In this document: positions 7,407 to 15,737 of the stretch, one piece after another | Layout: every line of letters starts with the position of its first letter | Position numbering within the stretch: the first letter of the stretch is position 1 | Source of the DNA: Streptomyces sp. CA-210063 | Lineage (GTDB): Bacteria; Actinomycetota; Actinomycetes; Streptomycetales; Streptomycetaceae | Direction: 5' to 3' | NCBI RefSeq assembly: GCF_024612015.1 | Contig: NZ_CP102512.1 | Coordinates: 1-64,000, forward strand | Length of the DNA: 64,000 nucleotides | Position numbers and translations under genes: made by a program | The notes under the pieces: model-generated | The model's input: only the letters and a program-made list of their open reading frames with translations | What the model was told of the DNA's origin: nothing | Databases searched by the model: none

Positions 7407-9776
7407 GTGCGTGGAGTGTTGCGGGTGGTGCCGATGTCCGGTGAGACGACGTGGTCGTTCCTGCACCGGGTCGCGGCCGCCTACGGGCTGCAGGCCGGCG
7501 ACCTGACGGCGTGCTGGCGGTGGGCGAATCCCGTGCACCAAGCGCGCGGTGTGCGCCCGGACGGCGAGGTCCTTCTCGACGAGGCGGCGCAGGAGCAGCT
7601 GGCCGGCTGGTGCCGGGTGCCGGGCGGGCATCTGGCGCGGGCGTTGCCGTCGTGGTCGGCCGGGCCTGCAGCGCTGGCCGGCCGTGGCGGTGGGAGACAA
7701 GGGTGGGCGGGTGGCGGGTGGGGTCCTCGGAGTGGGGGCCGGTGGTGTCCGGCTGCCGGCTGTGTGCGGCTAGGGGCGGCCCGGGTGCGGGGCGGGTGTG
7801 GGTGTACCGGGCGCGGTGGCGGCGGTTTGTGTGTGCGCCATGGGCGGTGGCTGCTGGATGCGGGTGAGGGGCATCCGTGGGAGTTCGCCGATGTCGGGTG
7901 CCTGGGGCGGGAGCTGGACGGTGCGCAGCGGCGTTTTGGCCGAATAGTCCGGGCTGAGGCGGGCGCGGGCGTGGGGGTGGGGGTGGGGGTGGTGGGCGGG
8001 GAGGTGTTCGCGCTGGCGCGGGCGGTGGTGTGCGGGTGGTGGGAGCGGGAGGAGTTCTGGGCGCGGGAGCGGGTGTGGGGGCCGCGTCTGGAACAGGTGG
8101 TGGCGGCCACCTGCCGGCGGTATCCGGAACCGCCGGGCTGGGGGGAGCGGCAGTGGCGGCTGCTGGTGCGGGACGTGGTGGTCTTTCCCGAGGTGGTGAC
8201 GGTGGCGGCGGCGTTGAGCGATCCGGTGGTACGGGAGCTGGCTGCCGGGGGCGCAGCGCCGGGGCTGGTGCGCAGGCCGGGTGGGGAGGGGTTCGTGGCC
8301 GCGTTGGGTGCCCGGCTGGGACGGGACTGGCTGGGGGAGGTCGAACAGCCTGATCAGGCAGGGCCGTTGTCGGTGTGGGTGCAGGCGGTGGCCCGCGAGC
8401 AGCGCCGGCCCGCGGCGGTGCTGCCGCCGCCCGGGCGGGGGATGTGGTGGGTGCGCAGCGCGCACCGGCCCGTGGAGGTGGGCCCGGGCCTGCGTCTGCT
8501 GGCACCCGCCTTCGATACCGGCGCGGGTCCGGGCGGGGCTGCGGGGGCGGGGGCGGGAGGGTGGCGGGCGGAGCCGGCTGTGCCGCGGCGTACCGGGCAC
8601 GGTCAGGGCCTGACGCGGCGGCACGAGGAGCTGTTCGCCGAGGGGCTCGAGCACGCGCGGGCTCACGCGGCGCGGTGGGGACACCTGGCGCTCCCCCACA
8701 CCAGCGGCCGGGCCGGTGCGGGCTTCGATCTGGGGCGGTGGCTGGCCAACCGGCGTGCCGACGCGGCGTCGCTGACCCGCCGGCAGGCGGAACAGCTCGG
8801 CGCACTGGATGCCTGGTGGAACCCGCCGTGGCCGGTCGACTGGCAGCGGGCCTGGTACCGCGCCCGCACCCACGTGAGGGAGCGCGGGCCGGTACACGGC
8901 GGGGACAACCTGCAGGGGCTGCCGCGCTGGCTTGAGCGGTGGCTGCGCCACCAGATCACCCACTACCCGCAGCTGCACGACGGCCAGCAGCAGCTGCTCG
9001 CCGAGCTCGGGCTGCCCGCGGCCGAGGCCGAACGGTTTAACGCCTGGCCCGGCCGGCGCCGCCCGGCCGCCGACGGCCTGGCCCAGGCCCGCGCCTACGC
9101 CGCCCGCCACGGCCACCTCGCCGTCTCCAAGCCCACCCGCACCGACACCGGATTCGCCCTGGGAACCTGGCTCAACCAGGTACGCCAGCGTCAGCACCCC
9201 CACGGCCGGCCCACCCGCCTGGGCCGGCAACTGACCGCTATCGATACCTGGTGGAACCCGCCCTGGCCGGTCGCCTGGCAGCGCATGTGGTGGGCCTGCC
9301 GCCACCACCTGGCCGGCCTCCCCGACGGCATCGCCTGGTGGCCGGGCGCACCGGATGCCGAACAGGCCACCGCATGGCTGGGCGAGCAGCAGGACCGGCA
9401 GCCACTGCCGCACCCAGAACAGCAGGACCTGATCGACCAACTGGAGGCGCTGGCCGGCAGGGTGTTGGTGTGGCAGCCGCGGATCAGCGACACCGCCTGG
9501 CACTCCCTGTCCGCCCTGCTGCCCCCGCCCTCGCACACCGGCGGCCGCCGCAGCGAACGGCAGATCCTGGAAGCCATCATCCACATCGCCTGCACCCGGC
9601 AGGCCTGGCGACGCCTCCCCCAGGCCCTGGGCTCCTTCCAGACCTGCCGACGCCGCTACCTGAGCTGGCTGGCCGACGGCACCCTCACACGTATCTGCCA
9701 CGCTGCCCTCCCGGCCACCGACCAGGCATGGCAGCAAACCCTCGCCCACCGGCTGCGTACCAGCGCACAGGACTGA
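7407..9776 (+). CDS. tniQ: TniQ-HA-DUF4096 fusion, putative target-site selector (TniQ-1)
   Basis: About 789 aa from the GTG at 7407; the start is uncertain and the frame is open further upstream. Domain order: an N-terminal TniQ-like region (SGETTWSFLHRVAAAYGL, then CVRHGRWLLD as part of the zinc ribbon); at least two HA repeats of the type seen in the terminal helicase (LGRWLANRRA, then WWNPPWPVDWQ; a second copy ends WWNPPWPVAWQ); and a C-terminal domain like the DUF4096 DNA-binding domain of IS5 transposases (ISDTAWHSLSALLPPP, then RRLPQALGSFQTCRRRYL). TniQ proteins direct Tn7-like transposition to targets. Compared with TniQ-2, the first zinc-ligand segment (GCRLC, near 7755) lies in the +1-shifted frame, which implies two compensating frameshifts at about 7650-7700 and 7830. 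A sequencing error or an inactivated copy are both possible. Confidence 0.72.
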   Translation: MRGVLRVVPMSGETTWSFLHRVAAAYGLQAGDLTACWRWANPVHQARGVRPDGEVLLDEAAQEQLAGWCRVPGGHLARALPSWSAGPAALAGRGGGRQGWAGGGWGPRSGGRWCPAAGCVRLGAARVRGGCGCTGRGGGGLCVRHGRWLLDAGEGHPWEFADVGCLGRELDGAQRRFGRIVRAEAGAGVGVGVGVVGGEVFALARAVVCGWWEREEFWARERVWGPRLEQVVAATCRRYPEPPGWGERQWRLLVRDVVVFPEVVTVAAALSDPVVRELAAGGAAPGLVRRPGGEGFVAALGARLGRDWLGEVEQPDQAGPLSVWVQAVAREQRRPAAVLPPPGRGMWWVRSAHRPVEVGPGLRLLAPAFDTGAGPGGAAGAGAGGWRAEPAVPRRTGHGQGLTRRHEELFAEGLEHARAHAARWGHLALPHTSGRAGAGFDLGRWLANRRADAASLTRRQAEQLGALDAWWNPPWPVDWQRAWYRARTHVRERGPVHGGDNLQGLPRWLERWLRHQITHYPQLHDGQQQLLAELGLPAAEAERFNAWPGRRRPAADGLAQARAYAARHGHLAVSKPTRTDTGFALGTWLNQVRQRQHPHGRPTRLGRQLTAIDTWWNPPWPVAWQRMWWACRHHLAGLPDGIAWWPGAPDAEQATAWLGEQQDRQPLPHPEQQDLIDQLEALAGRVLVWQPRISDTAWHSLSALLPPPSHTGGRRSERQILEAIIHIACTRQAWRRLPQALGSFQTCRRRYLSWLADGTLTRICHAALPATDQAWQQTLAHRLRTSAQD

Positions 9777-10033
9777 CGGGCAGCAGGGGGCGCGGCTTTT
9801 AGGGGGCTGGCTGTCTGGGGGAGGGCGGGAATGCGGCGGGCCGGGCCGTGGTCGGCGGATGCGCCATGCCCAGGTGGCTGAGGAGCTCCGTGGACGCGCT
9901 GTCAGAGGGCGAAGCCGCTTCATCGAGCGGGTCAGCTCTCCACAGCCTCCCGCGCCAATCCGGTGTGCCTGATCCGTTGGGCATCCGTTGTGAAAGTGCC
10001 CGCCCGGGACGGCGAACACGAGACCGTGGTGGA

Positions 10034-11428
10034 GTGACCCCTCCCCCCGGCCTGCTGCGCACCGCTCCCCTGCAGGGAGAGACGACCTCGTCGCTGATCT
10101 GCCGCATCGCGAGCCGCTACGGGATGGAAGCGAAGGTGCTGCGGTCCTGCTGGCACTGGCGCAACTACCAGCCCGGACACGACGGCGGGGGCGCGCGAGC
10201 CGATGCCGAGGCGCTGCTGAACGCAGCCGGACGGCAGCTCCTGGCAGGCCTGTGCGGGGTCAAGGAAGACGTGCTGGTGCGGGCGCTGCCGTCCTGGGAA
10301 CAGGAGGACGCCAAGCTGCCCGCCGGGGAGGACGGAGCGCCGGCGGCGGCGTGGCGGATCGGCGGCGCGGTCGCGGGGCCGGTGGCATTCGGCTGCCGCC
10401 TGTGCACGGCCCGGCGTACGGGGACGGCCGTGCGGGTGGTGCGGTACGCGCCGCGGTGGTCCCGGGTGTGTGTCCGGCACGGGCGGTGGCTCCTGGACGC
10501 GGACGCCGACCAGCCCCTGGAGTATCTGGACGTGCGGCATCTGCCGGAAGTGGCCGCGGCGCAGCGGCGGTGGACCGGGGTGGCGCGGCGAGCGGTACGG
10601 ACCGGCGCGGAGCCAGAGCGGGTGTTCGCGCTGGCGCACGCGGTGGTGGCCCGGTGGTGGGAACAGGCCCTCAACTGGGAGCGGGAGACCATCTGGCCGC
10701 GGCGCCTGCACCAGGTCGCAGGCGGTAACGCCGGCGGTGATCTGGAACGGTGGCGGATCGTGGGGCGGGACGCGGTCGTCTTCCCCGAGGTGGTGGCCGT
10801 CGCCGACGCGCTGCTGGACCCGGCCATGGCCGAGCTGGCGTGGGCGGACAGCGGCGCCGGACGGCCGCGGGCGCTGCCCGCCGATGGAATGTTCTGCCGC
10901 CGACTCGGTGAGCGGGTCGGCCGACCGTGGCTGGGGCCGCTGGCCGCGACCGACTACGGCGGCCCGCTGACCTCCTGGATGGGTAGCGTCATCCGCCTTC
11001 GCCGCGGCGCTGGCGGGCCACCCGGATACGACAACGATCCATGGTGGCTGCGCCAGGAGCACCAGTGCGCGACCATGGCCGGGCAACTGCGGGTATTGGG
11101 CAAGGAGAAGAAGGCGCCCGGGTCGGGCAGGATGTGGCGCGCGGCGGTGCCCGCCGAACAGCGGGCGCTGATCACCCGGGCGATCGAGAGCGCCGAGGAA
11201 CAGCTGCTCCAACTGCGCGGAGCGCAGACCGGGCCTACCGCCGATGTTGCCCGGCAGCTCCTGCGCAGCCTCCGCCACAGCGCCGACCTGATCGAGAACG
11301 CGTGGAAGCGGACCGCCCTGGCCGCGGCGAACGCCGGGATGCCCCTGGACGAGGTCGCCCAGTGGGCGGACATGTCTCCCGACGCCTTGATGGACATACT
11401 GACGGCCGGCCAGGAAGACAGCGGCTGA
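10034..11428 (+). CDS. tniQ: TniQ family protein (TniQ-2)
   Basis: About 464 aa from the GTG at 10034, chosen because it precedes the TniQ start (LQGETTSSLICRIASRYGM) and matches the TniQ-1 N-terminus. The zinc-ribbon ligands are intact: GCRLC near residue 120, and VCVRHGRWLLD near 145. Downstream it aligns in sequence order with TniQ-1 (FALAHAVVARWWE, then DAVVFPEVVAVADALLDP), but it lacks the HA and DUF4096 domains. The C-terminus is instead a helical segment of about 120 aa. TniQ links target recognition to the TnsC ATPase. Two different TniQ proteins in one element usually mean two targeting modes or a heteromeric complex; which applies here is unknown. tnsA follows after 130 bp. Confidence 0.82.
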   Translation: MTPPPGLLRTAPLQGETTSSLICRIASRYGMEAKVLRSCWHWRNYQPGHDGGGARADAEALLNAAGRQLLAGLCGVKEDVLVRALPSWEQEDAKLPAGEDGAPAAAWRIGGAVAGPVAFGCRLCTARRTGTAVRVVRYAPRWSRVCVRHGRWLLDADADQPLEYLDVRHLPEVAAAQRRWTGVARRAVRTGAEPERVFALAHAVVARWWEQALNWERETIWPRRLHQVAGGNAGGDLERWRIVGRDAVVFPEVVAVADALLDPAMAELAWADSGAGRPRALPADGMFCRRLGERVGRPWLGPLAATDYGGPLTSWMGSVIRLRRGAGGPPGYDNDPWWLRQEHQCATMAGQLRVLGKEKKAPGSGRMWRAAVPAEQRALITRAIESAEEQLLQLRGAQTGPTADVARQLLRSLRHSADLIENAWKRTALAAANAGMPLDEVAQWADMSPDALMDILTAGQEDSG

Positions 11429-11558
11429 AGGACCGCCCGGCAAGCGCGGAACAGCCGCCAGAGGGGGCTCGTCAACCGTTAGCGCACGCGGTACCCGTTC
11501 GCGGCAGGAATCCCCAAAACCACCCTGCCTGCACGCGGACACGGCTTGGCTGAAGCAG

Positions 11559-12368
11559 GTGATCAACGCAGATACGGCCAGGCCAGGAAGCCGGGCAGGG
11601 CGGGTGGCGGCCGGTCGCCCTACCGGGTTCGAGGTGGTCTTTCTCGACCCCGTCGGGCAGGTGGTCCAGCAGCGGTGGGCGGACGCCGCCCTCGCGGTGG
11701 CGTTCGAGGACCTGGCGCCGGTGTCCGCATTCCCGGTGATCCCGGGGCGGCGGTGGGGACCGGGCCTGTGGTGGTCGTCCACGACCGGACGGCACGTTTC
11801 TGCGGGATCGAACGCGATGCGCACCCAGCTGATCGTCCTCGACCGCGATCCGCGCGTGACCGCCCTGGCGGGGCGGCCGGCACGGCTGCTGTGGCGCAAC
11901 CCCCGCGGGCAGGTGCGTTCCTGGGTGCCGCAGCTCTTCGCCCGCTACACCGACGGCACCGCCCTGCTCGCCGACTGCCCCAGCCACCCCGACACCGGCG
12001 GCGAACGTGCCCTCAACGCCGCAAGGGCCGTCGCGGAAGCGTGCGCACACATCGGCTGGACCTACCGCCGCCTCCCACCGCTCGACGACATCCTGGCCGC
12101 CAACCTGAAATGGCTGGCCGGCTACCGCCACCCCCGCAACGCCGGCCCGACCGGCCTGACAGCGGCCGTCCTTGAGGCGTTCGCGCGGCCGCGGCCGCTG
12201 ATCGAAGGCGCCGAAGCCACCGGCGACCCGATCGCAGTCCTCCCCGCCGTCTTCCACGCCCTGTGGCACAGACAGCTGACAGCAGACCTGGAAACGCCAC
12301 TGCACGAACGCGTCCTGATCGGCCCGCAGGGCTGGAGCGGCCCCGGCAAGACGGAAGGTGCCGGGTGA
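11559..12368 (+). CDS. tnsA: TnsA-like transposase endonuclease subunit, catalytic residues apparently lost
   Basis: 269 aa from a GTG. The protein resembles actinobacterial TnsA-like subunits (FEDLAPVSAFPVIPGRR, then SSTTGRHV, LFARYTDGTALLADCP). TnsA cuts the 5' strands at transposon ends in Tn7. The acidic residues expected in the nuclease core seem to be absent: where family members, as I recall them, have an E in the segment after the GRHV-like motif, this one reads SNAMRTQL, and where PD precedes the FAR segment it reads VPQLFAR. If so, cut-and-paste chemistry would be impaired. The stop codon overlaps the tnsB GTG in a GTGA junction, so translation is coupled. Confidence 0.72.
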   Translation: MINADTARPGSRAGRVAAGRPTGFEVVFLDPVGQVVQQRWADAALAVAFEDLAPVSAFPVIPGRRWGPGLWWSSTTGRHVSAGSNAMRTQLIVLDRDPRVTALAGRPARLLWRNPRGQVRSWVPQLFARYTDGTALLADCPSHPDTGGERALNAARAVAEACAHIGWTYRRLPPLDDILAANLKWLAGYRHPRNAGPTGLTAAVLEAFARPRPLIEGAEATGDPIAVLPAVFHALWHRQLTADLETPLHERVLIGPQGWSGPGKTEGAG

Positions 12369-14458
12369 GCGCGCGGCGCAATGCCCGGCCGGCCGTGAAG
12401 GTCGGAGCTCACGTCCGCTTCCGCGGCGTGAAGTGGCAGGTGGTCGCCCTGTCCGGGCAGGACATCCACCTCGTCGGCCCGGACGGCGGCGGCCAGGCCG
12501 TGCTCGCCGGGCACCTGTTCGCCGACCCCGGCTTCACCGTCATCGGGGCTGATGTGCCCCAGGCGGCCCCGCAGTGGGGGCTGTTCGAGACCGCCCCCGC
12601 CGCGGCGCGCGAGAAGGCACTGGCCTGGCAGCGGCACGTGAGAGAGGTTGAATGCGGCCTTGCCGGCGGACCCGGCAGCGACGGCGCGGTGCGGCCGCAG
12701 TACGACCCCGAACAGTACACGCTGGCCCAGCGCGAGCAGGCCAAAGCCGAGGAACTGACCGCGCTCGGCTTCGCCGCGTCTCACGCACCACGGTGCAGCG
12801 CATGCGGCTCGCCTACCGCAAACAAGGTCTGTGGGGGCTTCTCGACCACCGCAGCACGCGCGCCCCCAGTCCCACGGGGCGGGCCGACGAACGGGTCGTC
12901 GCCGCCGTCCGCGAGGCGCTGCGCCGCCGGCGCGGCCGCTCCAAGGGCACCATCAACGGCCTGTTCCCGCTGATCAACCAGATCCTTCAGGACCGGCACG
13001 GGCCCGGTACGGTGCCCGCGCCGTCCCAGGCCACCCTGTACCGGCTCGTCACCACCCTCGCCCGCCCCGGCGAACTACCCGCAGGGCCCGTGCGGCAGAC
13101 GCCCGCGAGCTTCGACGGGCGGGCCTTCACCCCCACCACGGCCTTGCGGCCCGGCGAGCAGGTCCAGGTCGACACCACCCGCCTGGACGTCCTCGCCCTC
13201 TTCGACGACGGCACCCTCGCCCGCCCCGAACTCACCATCGCCATCGACGTCGCCACCCGCGCCATCCTCGCCGCCGTGCTGCGCCCGAGTGCGACCAAGG
13301 CCGTCGACGCGGCCCTGCTGCTGGCGGAGATGGCCGTCCCGCACCCCGCCCGCCCCACCTGGCCCAACATCCTGCGCATGGACCACGCCCCCGCACTCCC
13401 CTACCAACGGCTGACCACGCTCGATGAGCGCCTGGCGGGGGCGGCGGCTAGGCCGGTCGTCCTGCCCGAGACGATCGTCGTCGACCGGGGCAAAGTTTTC
13501 GTCTCCCGGGCGTTCACCGCCGCCTGCGAAACCCTCGGCATCAGCGTCCAGCCCGCCCCGCCCTTCGCTCCCACCGCCAAAGGCATCGTCGAGCGCGCCT
13601 TCGGCACCATCAACCATCTGTTCTGCCAGCACCTGCCCGGCTACACCGGATCCGACGTCACCCGCCGCGGCCCCGACGCCGAACAAGACGCCTGCTACAG
13701 CGTCGCCCAGCTGCAGGACCTGCTTGATGAGTGGCTGGTGCACTACCACCACCGCCCCCACGAAGGCCTGCGCCACCCGATGATGCCCCGCAAGGCCCTC
13801 ACTCCGAACCAGATGTGGGCCGCGCTCGTCGCCGTCGCCGGATACGTCCCCGTCCCGTTGACCGGCCACGACTACCTCGAACTGCTGCCCGTGCGCTGGC
13901 AGGCCATCACCGCCTCCGGCATCCGCATCCACCACCGCACCTACGACGCGGACCTCCTCGCCCCCTACCGCGGCCAGCCCTCCCCCCACACCGGCCGAGG
14001 CGGGAAATGGGAGATCCACTACAACCCCCAACGTCCGCCAGATCTGGATCCGCCTGCCCGACGGCCAGCTCACCGAGATCGGCTGGATCCACCGCGACCA
14101 CGTCCACCAGCCGTTCAACGACCGCACCTGGCAGCACATCAGAACCCTCACCCTGCACGGCAACCACCACGACGCCGAGCAGTACGAAGCCGACCTCGCC
14201 GACGCTCTCGACCAGCTCATGCGACGCGTCCACAGCGGCCACGCCACCAAAGCAGAACAGGCACTCGTAGCCCGCACCGCCGCCCTCCCCCTCCCCGCAG
14301 CCCGCCGCCCAGAACACGACACGGGCCAGAGCGCCGACGACCCAGCGCAGTGGGACGAGGACGACAGCATCGACGACCTCCCCCACGACGACACCCACCC
14401 CGCCGCGGCCACCGGATTCGGGCTCTACGACGCATACGAGGAAGCCGACAAGTGGTAA
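12365..14458 (+). pseudogene. tnsB: TnsB-like DDE transposase, interrupted by two frameshifts
   Basis: The coupled GTG at 12365 opens a TnsB/MuA-type integrase-fold transposase of about 697 codons. Conserved order: N-terminal beta/helix region (KVGAHVRFRGVKWQVV), helix-turn-helix (RTTVQRMRLAYRKQGLWGLL), then the DDE core with D in EQVQVDTT (about residue 268), D in TIVVDRGKVF (374) and E in GIVERAFGTI (410), followed by a C-terminal beta-barrel and an acidic tail. Two lesions are visible. An extra TC near 12779-12782 shifts frame 2 to frame 1. One extra C in the C5 run at 14025-14029 shifts it back to frame 2. Together they add 3 nt, so both ends share a frame. The stop overlaps the tnsC start. 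Confidence 0.85.
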
Positions 14459-15510
14459 GCCCATGCCCACAGAGCCCAAGCAGCACAGCAGCCACCGCCG
14501 GCGGCGCGGACGGCGGTGCCGCCGAGCCGTCGTGGCCCCTGACCACCTGGCAGGGCTGGCACCGCTTCGCCACCGCCGCCCCCGTCACCCCGCCCCAGCC
14601 CGGCGCCCCGCCCCGCAGTACCGAAGAGCGCCTCGCCTACCACTCCAGCTTCGTCACCATCCGCACCCCCGCGATCAGCACCCTCGCCACCCAGGTCCGC
14701 ACCCTGATGATCCTCGGCCGCCACCAACAGGCCACCGCACGACCCTCACTGATCGTCACCGGACCCGCCGCAGCCGGGAAAACCACCGCCCTCCTCCACG
14801 TCGGCCGCGCCTGCCACCTCGCCCACACCCGCAAAAACCCCGCACCACCCGGGTCAACCCACGCCGCGGTACCCGTCGCGTACGTCCTCGTCCCGCCCGG
14901 CGCCACCGCGAAAACCCTCATCACCGAATTCGCCCGCTACCTCGGCATCCCCACCACCACCCGCATGACCCAGACCCAGATCACCGACGCCGTCTGCCAC
15001 ACCTACACCCAGGCGGGTGTCCAACTCGTCCTCATCGACGAAATCCACCGCCTCAACCCCCGCACCACCACCGGCGCGCAGGCCGCCGACCTCTTGAAAG
15101 ATCTCACCGAACGCCTGCGGGCCACGTTCGTCTACGCCGGCATCGACGTCACCGACACACCTCTCTTCTCCGGCACCCGCGGCGCCCAGCTCGCCGGACG
15201 CGCCACCCTCATCACCTGCGGCCCCCTCCCCGCCCGCCACGGATCACGTGAACCCTTCCGCGACGTCATCACCGACATCGAGAACAACCTCGACCTCACC
15301 CACCACAAAAACGGCGCCCTCCCCCGCCACGCCCCCTACCTCCACCAGCGCACCGCCGGCCGCATCGGATCCCTCACACGACTCATCCGCCAAGCCGCCA
15401 TCACCGCCATCAGTGACGGCACCGAACGCATCACCAAGCAATCACTCGAGGCCATCCGCCTCGACCACCTCGCCGAAACCCACCACCGCCCCCGCACACG
15501 AGGCCGCTAA
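14452..15510 (+). CDS. tnsC: TnsC/TniB-type AAA+ ATPase
   Basis: About 352 aa from a GTG that overlaps the tnsB stop by 7 nt, in the usual tnsB-tnsC coupling. Walker A is GPAAAGKTT near residue 103 and Walker B is LVLIDEIHRL near 193. An arginine-rich sensor region and a C-terminal helical lid (AGRIGSLTRLIRQAA) follow. TnsC-type ATPases polymerise on target DNA, receive the signal from TniQ and activate the TnsB transposase. It is the last gene of the element; only the repeat-bearing end follows. No frameshift is seen. An ATG at 14463 is in another frame and was not used. Confidence 0.88.
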   Translation: MVSPCPQSPSSTAATAGGADGGAAEPSWPLTTWQGWHRFATAAPVTPPQPGAPPRSTEERLAYHSSFVTIRTPAISTLATQVRTLMILGRHQQATARPSLIVTGPAAAGKTTALLHVGRACHLAHTRKNPAPPGSTHAAVPVAYVLVPPGATAKTLITEFARYLGIPTTTRMTQTQITDAVCHTYTQAGVQLVLIDEIHRLNPRTTTGAQAADLLKDLTERLRATFVYAGIDVTDTPLFSGTRGAQLAGRATLITCGPLPARHGSREPFRDVITDIENNLDLTHHKNGALPRHAPYLHQRTAGRIGSLTRLIRQAAITAISDGTERITKQSLEAIRLDHLAETHHRPRTRGR

Positions 15511-15523
15511 CCCCACCACCCCG

Positions 15524-15721
15524 CCAGCACAAACAGCCCTGACCAGCACAAACACCGGCCGATCCTTTTCACGCCAGAGCTACCAACGACGAACCAAGCC
15601 AGACTCAGCACACAACACACAACCCCAGCTCACACACCCCGGCCACCCCGCTGGAACCGGTCACCCGGCCTCTCAACAAACCAGCAACACACCAGGCCAG
15701 CCGCCACCCTGTACACCAACA
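15524..15721. repeat. Degenerate TnsB-site-like repeats and putative transposon right end
   Basis: Read inward, five copies approximate TGTKTGnGCTGG. On the plus strand they are at 15524-15535 and 15543-15554 (identical 12-mers CCAGCACAAACA, 19 bp apart), 15605-15617, 15625-15637 and 15681-15692. Arrays of this kind at the outer edge of a tnsC gene are typical TnsB-binding sites of Tn7-like ends. ACA at 15719-15721 is the best candidate terminal trinucleotide. The exact terminus within about 15713-15737 cannot be fixed. Confidence 0.6.
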
Positions 15722-15737
15722 AGCCCTCCCTCGAGCG

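Larger units (their letters stand above)
1..15721. mobile_element. Putative telomere-bearing Tn7-like transposon
   Basis: I delimit a unit with the telomere at one end and a transposon-like end at about 15,721. It contains a terminal helicase, tpg-tap, two TniQ proteins, TnsA, TnsB and TnsC. Evidence for the right boundary is a cluster of degenerate repeats after tnsC, an ACA trinucleotide at 15719-15721 (Tn7-type ends finish TGT/ACA), and a chromosomal epimerase gene that stops abruptly at 15738. No matching second repeat cluster was found further left, consistent with the telomere acting as the other end. From recollection, telomere-directed Tn7-like elements have been reported in Streptomyces; I could not check this. 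The unit is an inference from gene content and junctions. Confidence 0.7.

Noticed and set aside
9932-11899. Long minus-strand frames opposite the TniQ genes
   Set aside because: Low-complexity Pro/Arg/His composition and no recognisable motif; the plus strand has conserved TniQ signatures.
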